Counted from the stretch's first letter, positions 21,167 to 36,510 are shown. The stretch: 64,000 nucleotides of DNA from Linum tenue (GCA_946122785.1 CAMGYJ010000010.1:35257608-35321607), one strand, 5' to 3'. Numbers and translations: made by a program. Notes: generated by a model from the letters alone, not told the origin.

Positions 21167-21739
21167 TAGAAATGCTTCATATGGTAATCTTACTCGAACC
21201 AACCCAAAAGGAGTGACATAAGTGTTCTTGTTAAGGTGCTTATTCGGTGAGCTAACTTGGGTCATCGACATTTAACATAGTTGGGTAGCCTAGGGTCAAC
21301 ATTTATTTGAGGAAATTAGTGATACATTCACCATTTAACCTTCCACAATATATCCAAAAGACCAAAACTAATAGAAAACATGGGCCAGCCTGCCCGGGCC
21401 CGGCCCAGGCCCCAATCCCATTACACAACACAGCCACGTTGATCAAAATTCAAAACGTAACCAAAAGAAGAAAAAAACAAAAACAGAAGAAGATATGGTA
21501 GCGGAGAAGCCACCACGTGCTTCACTTCACGCGCTGGTTTTCTTCTCGCACTACTGCTACAGACTACAATACTACCCTACATACGCTGCCGCCCCTCCAC
21601 CGCATCATTCGCCGGCATCCGGCAGCTAGCATCGTTACCTCCGCCTGCTCTCCTGCCGGCCGAATCTCCCCTTTGATTCAAGCTGACAGAAAAATCGAAA
21701 CCGATTCCAAACAAACGTAGCCCTAAATTTCCCACCTAA

Positions 21740-21991
21740 TCAGATCGTGCATCCGCAGAAGAGGAAGAAGAAGCAGAGCATGGAGACGAGGGCGACCGAC
21801 TCCACCGCAGAGACCAAGCTCCAGACGAGTTCGTCGACGATCGAGACGCCGAGCTCCGACCACCGCTGCGGCCCCCAATTCTGGACACCCCGGCGGACCC
21901 AGCGAGGGGTTAGGTAGGATGCGGTGATGAAGCCGGGCCACCGCGGGAGGGCGGAATAAGCGAAGTCGAGCCTCAGGCATCGAAACAACAT
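21740..21991 (-). CDS. Possible small membrane-anchored protein, 83 aa
   Basis: A minus-strand frame of 83 residues runs from the ATG complementary to 21989-21991 to a stop at 21740. It sits in an isolated GC-rich island, which is unusual for this neighbourhood. The protein has aromatic/basic N-terminal sequence (YSALPRWPGF, then LTPRWVRRGVQNWGP) and a hydrophobic C-terminus rich in Phe/Leu/Cys (VALVSMLCFFFLFCGCTI) that could be a single membrane anchor. It looks like a real protein rather than a random frame, but I cannot name a family. A competing plus-strand reading from about 21751 encodes a polar peptide with no recognisable features. An overlapping minus-strand frame at 21723-21980 is probably a shadow. 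Confidence 0.45.
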   Translation of the reverse strand: MLFRCLRLDFAYSALPRWPGFITASYLTPRWVRRGVQNWGPQRWSELGVSIVDELVWSLVSAVESVALVSMLCFFFLFCGCTI

Positions 21992-22119
21992 CGTCGCCGT
22001 TCAGTTTCTAGGGCCGCTTGAATTCCCGATCTCCCTCAATTGGGCGGGGTGTTCTATGTTTCTATTTCGCTCGCACTATGTGATTGGTTTATGTAGACGG
22101 CAGGCGGAAGGGAAAGTGG

Positions 22120-22142
22120 GAAGGCGGGGGGGGGGGGGGGGA
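22120..22142. repeat. Poly(G) run
   Basis: About 15 consecutive G (22126-22140). Comparable homopolymers occur at 15386-15399 (G), 8625-8639 (C) and near 60450 (C). Their lengths are likely to be sequencing-sensitive. Confidence 0.8.
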
Positions 22143-22259
22143 AAAGAGGGATTTTCCCTCCTTTTCTGGGTTGGGCCGCTTGTTTGAGATAGAAAACTCC
22201 TTCCCTTTTTTCGTTATTTTTAAATTCCTTGCATAAATTATTCATCGAAAGGAAATTCT

Positions 22260-24370
22260 GTGTAAACTCTAGCCAAGTGGGGAGGATAAAATACTAGGGT
22301 AATCGAGGTTGAATTATTGCTCGTTATAAAAGGACCTGGACCGGAATATCACCGAGACCAAATTGATTTATTGATTATGTCACAGTTGAGCAGCAAGTAT
22401 TTTAATAAGTAAATGGTTTTATAATTCATCAAAATTTCAATCATGATTAGATTGGAATGTATAATCTTAGTTTTAACTCGTCCGAACTGTTATACTAACA
22501 GAATCGGATATTCGATTGGATTTGATTCGATTACAATTTATAATTATGTTAACACCAAAATGTGTCCTAGTATATTCTTTGTTCTCAATCCATGCCGACC
22601 TAATGATCATAACATGATCCACGCACTTTTCTAATTTTTAGTTTTTACATGAAGATTGAATGCGCTCTATTCACATTTTGAAGTTAAAACCTATGAATTA
22701 GGTATTGTAAGAAGTTATTTGATCAAAATAATTCGTTCGAAAAAATAAATGAAAAAAATATTATGAATTGATATCCACATTTTTAGTTACTCTTAACAAT
22801 GGTCAATTGTAACCAATGAAAGGGACTGCAGTATAGTGATACAAGTAATAAATATCGAGTCCACCGGTCTCTATAGTTATTATTACCCAGCTTTAATTCA
22901 TTATCTAGCAAACCAGATTAAGATAGAAGAGCTATAACTACTCTAACAAACTACAGTTAAAGTTAATCTGATTACAAGTTGAGAACTCACTCAAGTATGA
23001 TTTCCCCTAGCTCCTAAGTTAAGTCCAAGTTGTAATTCCATATAGTTGTTTTACTGTTGATTAAACTGCGGAAGATCCGAAAATAGTTTGGAATTTTTTA
23101 ATCTGACCAAGCCCTCTTAGACAAAATACCCGCCAGGCGACTAGCCTTCACCGGGATAGTCTGCTAAGGCGATTCACACTGATCTCCTTTACTTGGAACA
23201 ATTTCAGTACAAAGCAGTGAATAGATTACTTTCGCACAATCAGTTCACTACTATCAATAAAGGAAGCTCTCTTAACCTAATAAGATACTATATATCATAG
23301 GTTAAACCAGAAACCAATAGAATGTGATCAAGATCCAATTGACTCAACAAAACATGCTCAACTAATTATAATCAAACAATATAGCATCCAAAAGGTTCAA
23401 ACAACAAAGATCCTACCTAACATATGGAACTAGGGTTTCTCAAAATCTAAGTAAAGGGAAGTTACTCCATAGAGAAGAGAGAGAATGCAGAAATCTGTTA
23501 TAAATCTTCAATCTCCATCTCCAAGTTTGATTCCCGAGTTCCAATGGTGAAGAAATCCTCCAAAATAGCTTCAAGAATGATTCCAACTTGCTCTTTCTCT
23601 CTAGGATTCGTCCCTTGGGTGTTTGGGATCCAAAATCCAGCTCTCCCCCTCCAAAAATCGCAAAACAACCTTTATACCCGAAGTTGGAATTTGCACACTC
23701 AATATGCATGCCCGTGCAAATCAATACACTGCTCGTATAAACTCCAGAACGCACCGTTTCACTTGATTGAGCATGGGGGAAGGCAGGACCAACACACGGC
23801 CCGTGCATAATTGAGCCTTTCCCTTGCAAATCTCTGGAAAACCCACACGGTGTGGGAGCACCATTGCACGTCCCGTGCAAATCAAAGTTTTGGTCGTGCA
23901 AACTCCCTGGAAACCTTGCATGGCCGCGCATATACACACCATTGTGCACATTTTCCAGCATGCACTCCTAAGCTCCGTTTAATCTCGTTTGACCTCCGAT
24001 TGACCCAAAACTTGTGTCAAAGTTTTCCTTTACTTGTTAGGTCATGAAATATCACAAACAAGTACTACCTTACGTAAAACAGGTCAAGAAACAATCAATT
24101 GCCAAGTTAAAAGATCAAGAAATGAAGGGTAAAACATGTGCAAATACAGTGTATCAATGTGTTATTTTAATTGACTAACTTCTGAGTTATTTAACCAATA
24201 CAACAAATATAATTATCTAAAATAACTTAAAACCATCACAAATTAAAATAACAGACTGTCTTACTTCCGAATACCACATATATAAAATAATACATCGAAA
24301 CGAGCCATAAACAGAACGCTTTAGGTTGTACTGTATTTATAAAAGCACAATCTTTTTTATGAGACGAATT
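22260..24370. other. Gene-free stretch, probably derived from a large non-coding LTR-type element
   Basis: No coding domain is visible. 22880-24060 has the texture of non-coding LTR-retroelement (LARD-like) sequence. At 23695-23960 it contains about seven spaced copies of a cccgtgcaaat / gcacgg-type motif (for example near 23709, 23799, 23868 and 23894). LTR ends and target duplications were not found. Confidence 0.3.
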
Positions 24371-24373
24371 TTA

Positions 24374-24615
24374 CAATGATTTAAAACATTGGGTTTTTAG
24401 TTTTTAGTTTTGTGGTACAAATTAAATTCGTTCATTTAATAATATGATACATCTTTATATTGTATCTATACTTTTTTTACAAATTCTTGATGGTACAAAT
24501 TGATCTTGTACATTTATGTTTTGATACAAATTTGAAATTGTATCATGACATAAAGGTACAAATTTTACTATCGTACAATCTGAACTTGTACTTTTAATTT
24601 TATAATACTACTTCA

Positions 24616-24653
<38 letters not shown>

Positions 24654-24681
24654 CTTAAAACACCAATATGTTAAAGAATAG
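24374..24681. mobile_element. MITE-like palindromic element 2 (GTAC-rich), about 308 bp
   Basis: A diverged relative of 20876-21166. It has the same left start (ttttacaatg), the same ggtacaaatt / aatttgtac palindromes, and an aacaccaatat right side, with TA on both flanks. It includes an (ATT)n microsatellite at 24618-24652. Confidence 0.45.
24618..24652. repeat. (ATT)n microsatellite
   Basis: About 11 uninterrupted TTA/ATT units. Confidence 0.9.
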
Positions 24682-24689
24682 TAAAAGTG

Positions 24690-25157
24690 ATATTTTTATA
24701 AAACAACACAGAACACTTTCAAGTATGCAACGTGGCATAAAAAATTTCATAATGGTGTCACCTTTACAGATATATATTTCGAATTGCCTTAAACCACGCT
24801 ATAATTCAATTCAAAAGGTTGGATTTTTTTTTAATTCATCCGCTTCCCACATGAAAATTGCTCACTACTCCATTTTTTATGAGTGGAGACCGAATTTTTT
24901 ATGTTTATATGGGTGGGGATCGAATTTCTTTGATTAAAAAATGAGGTAAACAATGATAATATCTTATTTTCAATTGATTCTCGAAAGAAGAAATTACAAT
25001 AATTTTTTTTATATAAAACAGATGTGTTTTCTTTTAAAAATAATTATTTCCGAAAAAAATCTAGAACATGTTTTGAAGAAGTCCAAAGAGCGTTAGCTAG
25101 GCCCAGTGGGCTTGATTTTACCCACCAGAATTACACGGTGGGCTGGATCGATGGATC
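24690..25157. other. AT-rich spacer and likely promoter/5' leader of the STR6-like gene
   Basis: Nothing coding is visible. Composition shifts to higher GC at about 25080 as the gene approaches. Confidence 0.4.
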
Positions 25158-25304
25158 ATGACACCTGACCCAAATGCTGTAGACGGGAGAAGTGGTTTGC
25201 TTTCGTATTTCCCTACCCACCGCCGCCCAAGCCGGCGACCTCACTCTCGGAGCTTCCACTTTCAAAATCTTCGCCGTCGTACTCCTACTCCCCATCTCCC
25301 TGTA

Positions 25305-28278
25305 ATGGAAGAGAAGACAGTGGATACGCCGCCATCAGAACCTTACGGTGTCCTTCTCTACTACCGATTCACTTCAGTTCCCGATCTCGACCACCTTCTC
25401 TCTTTTTACCGCCAAAATTGCGACTCCCTCTCCCTCCTCGGCCGCGTCCGCCTCTCCGCCAACGGCGTCAACGTTACTGTAAATCCTCGCAACTTTCTCT
25501 GTCTTCTCCTCAATTTAGTTACCCTTCAACTCGTTAATTTGTCGCTGTTGTTGCAATTCCCGCGGCCGCCATTTGTAAATTTCGTTTTGGTTTCTCCGTT
25601 AATTTGATTGTCAGGTTGGTGGGAAGTTGTCTTGTTTGGAGAAGCACATAGACGCAGTAAAGTCATTTGATACTTGCTTTGAAGGAACTGACTTCAAGCT
25701 CGCTTCTTGCAACTACCCATTCAACGACGACGTTGCTCGGGAGTGCGGCTTCACTTCCCTCTCCATTCGCGTAGTTAAGGTTAGTTAAGTTTCTCTCTCT
25801 CTTTTTTCTTTTGCCTCCACGAAGAAGTTTAGTAACTTGAATTGTAGAATTGAAATGTGTTTTTGCTTGTTAGGAGTTGGTCACTTTTAGTTCTTGTCCG
25901 CTATTGACGCCACCGGATATTACTAATGCTGGCAGGCATCTCTCTGCCCTTGAGTTCCATTCAGCTCTTCACACTTCTGGTATTAACCCTCTCGAGTTCT
26001 TCACTTTGAGTCATTTTATTCTTGTTTGCCGAATGGACGGGTGTGTTGCATACATGGGATAGTTCGATATAGTTTTGATTTTCCCCGTTGGAAATTGCAT
26101 ATCAGGGAAAGATGATGTGTGCGATGGTAGTAAGGACATTGTTCTGCTGGATGCAAGGAATTTGTACGAGACAAGAATTGGCATGTTTGAAACTCCCGGT
26201 GTAGAAACTCTGGATCCAAGAATCAGGCAGTATAGTGATCTTCCCTCATGGGTCGATGATCATTCTGAGCAGTTGAGAGGCAAGAATGTTCTCATGTAAG
26301 CCATCATTTTGAGAGCTTGTTCTTTTATTTGTTGTTGCAGTATCATTCTATGGTGGCTTTACACGCATTTATAATTTCACTGTGGGGCTTTTGCTTTGAA
26401 GGTATTGCACTGGGGGAATAAGATGTGAGATGGCATCAGCATATATTAAGTCAAAAGGTGCTGGATTTGAGAATGTGTTTCAGGTAAGGTTCTTGAGATG
26501 AGGAGAGCTTGTTAAATGCTTGCCAATTGGCACAAAAGGCAACATCGTTATATATTGATATTGAATGGCGATAGTGCTCTGTAAAATTGATATGTTTGCA
26601 GTTATTCGGTGGTATACAGCGGTATTTGGAACAATTCCCTGATGGTGGCTATTTCAAAGGGAAGAATTTTGTTTTTGATCACCGGTAGGTTTGGATAGCG
26701 TTCCTGTTAATATTGACTTGAGTAGTAGTACCCTTTCCCCTCTTACCTAGCATCGAGGATTTGTTAGTAACACCATCAAACAAATGCTTACATGATGCAC
26801 CTTCTAAGAGTACATTGCATGAAGACCGCATCAGCTGTAATTCTTACTGCTTGAATTTTTTTTGCCTCAGAATATCAGTTGCGAGCTCAGACCCCAAGAT
26901 TTTGGGTGCTTGCCTGTTCTGTAGCTTGTCTTTCGATGATTATTCATCACGTTGCAGATGCTTCCACTGCAGAATGCTTGTGTTGGTGTGTAGTAAATGT
27001 CAGGTATGCTCAACCACTACCCTCTCTATTCTGCCAGAACATGTTTATCTTAAGATGAGGTGATTTTATCATGAGTTCTCCATACTACTTTGTGAAATAA
27101 TTAACTTCATTATGCCATGGTTGCTGCTGACATGAAAGTCTTGGGAGGACGTATGCTCTTTTCTGTGATGTGTGTGTGTGTAGTTCTAGATTATGTGCCA
27201 CCTTGGCCTGTATTCCTGCTATTTGGATTTTGCACCCATCAGCTGTCTTTGACACTTTTGTTTGTGAGGATGACCAGACAGATGAGGCCATCTATGTTTG
27301 TGAGCTCTGCCAGAGACATGGCAAGAGTGTTGAGTCAATTTCTTCATCAGATTTTGGCAAACCCAAAGAATTGACAACAGAACATGAGCGTGTTTATTGT
27401 TCCTCCGATGCTGGTCATGGTAAGGTCCGTATGTCTCACTGAGTCTATTTATCTGCTTCATTTTGAGTAAGAGATTATCTGCTGTTTAAATGCTATGCTG
27501 TAACCTTATTTTCCGTTTGCATAACACAGATGTCGGCGCTCCAAGAAAGCTAAGAATCTTATGCTTGCATGGGTTTCGGCAGAATGCTTCCAGTTTTAAA
27601 GGAAGAACCGCCTCTTTAGCCAAGAAACTGAAAAAAATTGCAGAGCTCGTCTTTGTTGATGCACCTCATGAGTTACCTTACATCTACTGCCCTGTTCAAG
27701 ATCATGCGAAAGAATCTTCTTCCCCTTCATTGCAACCACCACCTCCACCAGATAACTGCAGGAGGAAGTTTGCCTGGTTTATAGCACCAGATGGGACGGG
27801 AAGCAGTGAAACCCATTGGCAAGCGGCAGATGCTCAGTTCGATCCGCTTCAATACCAACAGCAAACCGAAGGATTTGATGCTTCAGTGGAACACTTAAGG
27901 TCCATCTTTGCACTTGACGGACCATTCGACGGGATCCTCGGATTCTCACAAGGGGCAGCAATGGCTGCATCTATTTGTTCGTTAGAACCAAATCTGAAGG
28001 GTGAAATCAATTTCAGGTTTGCAATTTTATGCTCTGGGTTTGCCGTCACACCACTTGGCAAGAAGATTGAAAACGGGTCGATTAAAATCCCTTCGCTGCA
28101 TATATTCGGAAGTGTTGTGGGCAAGGATAGGCAGATTGACAATGAAGCTAGCAGATACCTCGCTTCCCTATTTGAGGATGGCTGCTCTGTTGTGATTGAG
28201 CATGGCTGCGGCCATATCATTCCTACTCGCCATCCTTATATTGATGATATCAAATCTTTTCTGCATCGATTTATTTGA
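25305..28278 (+). CDS. STR6: Rhodanese-like / FSH1 serine hydrolase fusion protein, STR6-like (610 aa)
   Basis: Nine exons join in frame: 25305-25478, 25615-25779, 25874-25979, 26106-26295, 26402-26483, 26602-26684, 26871-27003, 27269-27419 and 27530-28278. The N-terminal part (about 1-120) is an acylphosphatase-like/UPF0176-type region. A rhodanese domain follows, with DIVLLDARN and the active-site loop C214-TGGIR (CX4R), suggesting sulfur transfer. A Cys-rich segment has paired CxxC motifs (CLFCS, CRCFHC, CSKC, CELC). The C-terminal 250 residues are an FSH1-type alpha/beta hydrolase with LCLHGFRQNASSF, nucleophile GFSQG (S501) and a C-terminal EHGCGHIIP histidine. This order matches Arabidopsis STR6 (At1g09280, 581 aa as I recall). 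The upstream in-frame ATG at 25158 would add 49 basic residues, possibly an organelle signal. I chose 25305 because family members start there. Confidence 0.92.
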
Positions 28279-28780
28279 TGCTTTTGTTGGTTGGATAGGG
28301 TGTCATGAGATTTGGCTGCTTGTATTGTATCTCGTTGAACTAAGTGCTAGCTACTATATGATTTTCAGTTTACTTAACTCAGTACCGAGTACTTTACTTC
28401 TGCTCTCTTGGTCTCTTTTACCCCATGCTCTCATTTTTCTTTGTTCACAGGGTCCATTTTATGAATATAAAAAGAAAGCGGATTTGTTTGAAAATATACC
28501 AAACGTACTAAAAAAAATCTCACTATACAGCACATACTGTGCATACACTAACATTTCCTAAAATACACAATTTTGTGCTGGATATTGCTGTAGTGTCCGC
28601 CAATTTTACCCAAACTGCTGTCAACAGATGCAATGTAGCTAAATCACTGCAGACACCAGCGATCTAGCTTCAAAATTGCTGGGGGCTCGCCTTAAATACG
28701 TGAAAACTTCCAACGCTGCAATTTTGCGCTTGTTTATCAGTTCTACACCAAACAGCTCCATTTGGCAGGTCATAGCTGTT
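28279..28780 (+). other. 3' UTR and short spacer after the STR6-like gene
   Basis: The sequence is T-rich and AT-rich with no coding similarity. aatataaaaa near 28464 could serve as a poly(A) signal. Confidence 0.4.
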
Positions 28781-28799
28781 TTGCTTCAGATATAAATGG

Positions 28800-29987
28800 T
28801 GCTGTTATGCTGCAGGTTATTGGGTGTTACAAGTATTCTACCAACGATGTCCTTGATATCAGTCAGCCATCTCCTGCTACTCATCCCCAGGGGATTAGTT
28901 CTAGCTCTTCCCAATCATTGGATATGTCGAACTTCTTCAATTGCGACGGATTGCTTTGACATCATAGACATGTTTACTTATGAAGGAAGTTAATTTGTTT
29001 TTGTCACACACTTGTGCCTTTTTGCAGCTGATGAAAGAAGGGTTAGTTACACCTTGTACAAGTGGCGATGAGTAATTTCAAGAAGGAAGGAGCTTTTGGC
29101 GCTGCAAGTTGATGTGAGACTCTGCACCAATTGTTCATTTGTTTGTCAGGTACTTCCAACTTGCTATAGTTTCCATGCTGGAGTCGAAATCCCTTGCTAG
29201 TCTTTCTAATGCTTATTATCTTCTCAATTGTTGGTTAGGCTCTCTTGCAAACAATGCTACATTCCAAGAGTTACCCATACGAGAGTATGTTGGCTGCAAA
29301 AGTTGAATACAAAAGCAGAATGAGAGGTGCCCAAAGGATGGCGTAAGTGTTTCCCTTATGAAGTTTCTTGACTGAGATTCTTGTAACCTGATTTCATCTC
29401 TGATTTATATGGTTAAGAAGTGGCCAATCGAAATTCTAATCTAGTTAGTCGACAATCATGTGTCTTTCTGTTTGCAATTCTGATTACTAGTAATCTCATG
29501 TTTTCAAGTTCTGAATCTTAGGTTTCTTCCTCTAGTCCTCTATGTCATCTTCTCAATGGCTAATCTACCAGTTACTAATGAGCTTCGTCCTGTGCTTCTG
29601 CTCGCCAACATTGAAAGCCATCAATTTAGCGGTAGTGTTATCTGCGATATGCTGTAGTGTGTGTTCAAATTGATGGCGGAAGTGTGTGTTCCAGGAAGAA
29701 CTTTATGATCTTATTCTTCGAACAAACAAAGAATTCATAGAGCTTTGCAGACCTGGAACAAGCATTCGACAGATCCATAATGATTCAATTTTTTTCCGTC
29801 AGAGTCAATGTTTACATTTTACCAGATGCAATTGTTTTGGTCATAGACTGTTTATGAAGTGACCCTCAATCCACCATGGTTACTCCAAAAATAGGTCTCA
29901 ATGATGCGTAAAGGACTTGCAGAGATGGGAATTCTGAAACACAGTGGAAGCAATTCCTACCATCGGCTGAATCCAAAATCTATAGGT
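28800..29987 (+). pseudogene. ICP55: ICP55-like (M24 Xaa-Pro aminopeptidase) remnant
   Basis: Intact ICP55 is a mitochondrial intermediate-cleaving peptidase that trims one residue after presequence removal. Remnants appear in the expected order and strand. They are an N-terminal segment ending ISQPSPATHPQ (to about 28890), LMKEGLVTP (29029-29055), KLM-stop-DSAPI (about 29106-29149, a stop where the family has Arg), LLQTMLHSKSYPYE...RGAQRMA (29239-29342), EELYDLILRTNKEFIELCRPG (29695-29787), and MMRKGLAEMGILKHSG...LNPKSIG (29895-29986). The creatinase-type N domain, the exon carrying the first metal ligands and everything after SIG are missing, and stops occur, so it cannot be active. Some splice sites survive (29149, 29342), so this is decay of a spliced gene and not a processed copy. 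Confidence 0.8.
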
Positions 29988-29999
29988 TCGTCTGAATTT

Positions 30000-30900
30000 G
30001 TTCTGATCGTTAATGAAGCTGTTGTTATATATTGTTTATGTTAGCTACTAGTGGCTTGAAGTAGTAAGCTGATACTTTAGTAAGAAGTAACTATTTCTTC
30101 TTCTAATAAAAAAACCTGTAGTTTTAATGGGGATTGACGGCCTTCTTTTTGTTTTTTAGGACGGCATTCTTATTGTATATTTGTATTGTATTAACTTGTC
30201 AATATGATATGTGTAAACCAGTAGAATTTAAATAATAAAAATTACAGAATAACGACGAGATAATCAGATACTCTTTTACAAAATAATCTCTGGAAAGTAG
30301 AGTTCATGCAAAAGGAAAAAATAAAATTAGAAACAAACAATAACCGTGGATTTCTATATAAAAAAAATTACTCCAATGACGGTTTCTGTCACCCGCAGCA
30401 ATTTTATGGTCTTTGTCATGTTTCAAAAAAAAAAAAAAATGGTCTTTGTCTAGTGGTTATGAAAGGAAAATAACCCGCCAGGGACTAATGGAAAGCAGAA
30501 GCTTCACGTTTGGGGATAATTTGTCTATTGGCAACATTTTCACCTAACAATCAATGATATTTAATTCATGAAAGAACTGGTTCTGAGGTCTTAAGTTCCC
30601 TTGAAAGGAAGGTCTTAGGCACACAGCAACCATAAAATTGGCCAATCAACAAACTAGAACGTACTCTGTAGCTGCTTAATTTGTAAAATTGAACCATAAA
30701 AAGAAACATCAACTTGTGCTCAGTTCTGGTGTTCTTTTTTGTTTTTTGTTTTTGTTTTGGAATTTCAATGCTTGATCTGCCTTCTAAGGTTTCCAAATGA
30801 ATACCCTTACAAGAATCTAGCTAAAGGATTTAAGTAAAAGTTTTGTGGGCACTCTGATCTTGTTTATTCCTTTTGGGAAGGGCCAACGAGCATTGGAAAT
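30000..30900. other. Intergenic DNA and upstream region of the subtilase gene
   Basis: AT-rich, with a poly(A) run at about 30426-30439. No coding similarity is visible. Confidence 0.4.
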
Positions 30901-30903
30901 AAG

Positions 30904-30911
30904 TATAAATA
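30904..30911 (+). promoter_or_regulatory. TATA box of the subtilase gene
   Basis: TATAAATA lies 49 bp before the ATG. With the usual 30-bp spacing the leader would be only about 20-25 nt. Confidence 0.6.
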
Positions 30912-30959
30912 AAAAGTGTTTCACTATTGACTACCAAGCCATTGCCAATTCCTCCTACT

Positions 30960-34218
<3,259 letters not shown>

Positions 34219-34874
34219 TTCGATTCCTTTATTTTTTTGTAAAAATGTTTGTATATTGTGTTCATCGGTCGCTTGTTTTGTGATCGTTCAGTCTATTGCT
34301 CGATCAAGTTTCGATTATTATTTATATAAATAATTGATCTTTATATTGTTTCTAATGTACTCTTTGAAAATGTTTGTTGTTTCATGTATCCGAATTTATT
34401 CGGATTTTATGAGACATCGATATGTTATTGGATAACTTCTTACCTAAGTCAATAAGTTTTTATTTGTTGATGTAAGCTTGTTTCCTTGGTTAGTGTGTCC
34501 TTCCATGGCAGGCAGAAGATTTGCAGCAAAAGAACAGCAGCCAGCCATTGAAGCATCAATGGGTTGAGCTTTCTGTCTCTGTCTCTCACGTCCTTCATTT
34601 CTTGTGATATAATATAATGAAAGCTTCCATCTTTTTAACTTGACGACCCATTCTTACGTCTTGGTCTATAGTCTGGATAGCTGAATTCACTTTTGTGTCG
34701 AGAATTTATTTTAGGGGTTGGATTGAACGCTCCTTGTTGAAAGTTGAGAAAATGAGTAAATGCTACGATGTGGTGGCTGGCTAGCGTTGACAAGTTTGGA
34801 ACAGGGACCATGGAGACATATCATATCATATTTATACTAAATAAATTAATGTATTGTCCTATTGGTAGAGTAGG
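34219..34874 (+). other. 3' flank of the subtilase gene and intergenic DNA
   Basis: A T-rich 3' UTR with aatttgatc/ataaataatt stretches, then unique AT-rich sequence. No gene is visible. Confidence 0.4.
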
Positions 34875-34882
34875 GGTTGAAT

Positions 34883-35345
34883 TAGAGGTGGCAATTGGAT
34901 CGGATTCGTGGATTCGTGGATTGGATTGGTGGATCCATGGATCTAATGGATTGGATCCAATGGATTGGTGGATTCATGGATTGGATCAAATGGATTGGTG
35001 GATTGATCCATGAATCCAAATGACATCCAAGGCTTGGACCAAGATGTAAAATTTGAAAAGTTTTGGTACTAAAATGTCATAATGAAAAAGTTTAGGTACC
35101 AAAATGTAATTTTCCAATGATATTTTTCGTATAAAATATAAATTTTAGGTACCAAAATGTAAAATATAAAAAATATAGGTACCAAATCGTAATTTGCCAT
35201 TTGGATCCATGGATTGATCCATGAATCCACCAATCCAATTGGATTTGGATCAAATGGATTGGATTTAAATGGATTGGATTAGGTGGATAATTTGGTGGAT
35301 GGATTGGATTGGATTCATGGATTTGGATCTTAATTGCCACCTCTA
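34883..35345. mobile_element. hAT-type MITE with ggattgg repeats, 463 bp
   Basis: The ends are perfect 14-bp inverted repeats (TAGAGGTGGCAATT), flanked by an exact 8-bp target duplication GGTTGAAT (34875-34882 and 35346-35353). Subterminal regions are tandem arrays of ggattggtgga / tccatggat units in mirror orientation. The centre has short repeats of taggtaccaaaatgtaa. It is non-coding. Confidence 0.9.
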
Positions 35346-35353
35346 GGTTGAAT

Positions 35354-36510
35354 GCATAAATGATCGAAAGATGATATTTTTAATAAATTCGTCACTAAAG
35401 TTTGGATCAGTGACGCTTTTGTTGAAGATTAGTGTGTCAAACTGTCAATCTACTCTTCTCAGGATTGAAAAAAGAAGCCATTTTTCCCGAATGACTTGTA
35501 CCAACTCATACTTTTACTAAGGTAGCTCGATCAAAATCGAACCTATACTAGTCGAGATCACGTTGACTCCCTTCCTCTCCCTAGCTAATATATCGATTGC
35601 GTTAATATCATTACATACTTGCACATCAAGGAGATTGGAGTGGACCATCTACATTAGCACCAGCGGGGTGTGATGATGGAGTAGCAGGAGATATAGCATA
35701 TCCCAAGGATGTTATGCAGAGGCAGGAGGAGAAGCCTAGCTGGTAGTGTTGTTGGTTCGGCACACGCATGTCGTATTATGTTCGATCCATGTTATTAACC
35801 CTCTTATGTATAATATTTCGCACACACATGATCGTATATTCAATCCATGTCATCAATCAGTTCGTGCATAAAACTAGTGTGTCGTTTATGGAATTGAGTC
35901 ACACCGAAAGGACAATACAAGGACATGAATTGAATTGATGTATCAAGAAGAGGGCAGTTAGTAGTTTGCTTCATATCATTTACTACCCCTACCCTTGGCC
36001 ATAACTGTTTGGCATCTATCTTTTTTCTTCTCTGTTGGCAACTTGGCATCCCTTTTGCAACAATTGGCAAAAAGGAATGTACTTTTTCTTAAGGGTTTCC
36101 CAAATGTTGCAATGAGTATAGCTTGAAAGAACATGGCAAAAGCAAGGAAGGCAAGGAAGTGACAAGATATCACGAAGAAAGCTTTTCCCATTGGGTGCCA
36201 CTTGGCCCCTTATTTTGGCTTTGCTTAAGTACTTGCATAGTTGCACATTGTCCTGATTTAGTTAGTTTGACACGATACTACAACTAATCTTAAAACCATT
36301 AATGTCCTAAAGTTTGGGATTAGCAAGTTTTGCGGGTTTGTGATAGTTTGATTAATTATTTATAATTTGAGTTTAAATTGGTATCAAAGATATTAGTGGT
36401 GTTTCGGGATGAAATCCATTTAAGAATTGATTTTGTACGATATCTCAAGTTAGTGAAACAAATTAACTTTTATACAAATTATGAAAGTTTTTGTGTTGGA
36501 AAATGTTTGT
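35354..36510. other. Intergenic DNA, no gene recognised
   Basis: Moderately AT-rich, with short open frames only. Confidence 0.4.

Noticed and set aside
23440..23961. 173-codon minus-strand frame
   Set aside because: Its composition follows the repeated cccgtgca motifs of the surrounding non-coding repeat; no domain and no splice context.
26761..27063. Open frame in the STR6-like gene starting MLVTPSNK
   Set aside because: The Met lies in an intron; the real exon begins at 26871 after a cctcag acceptor.
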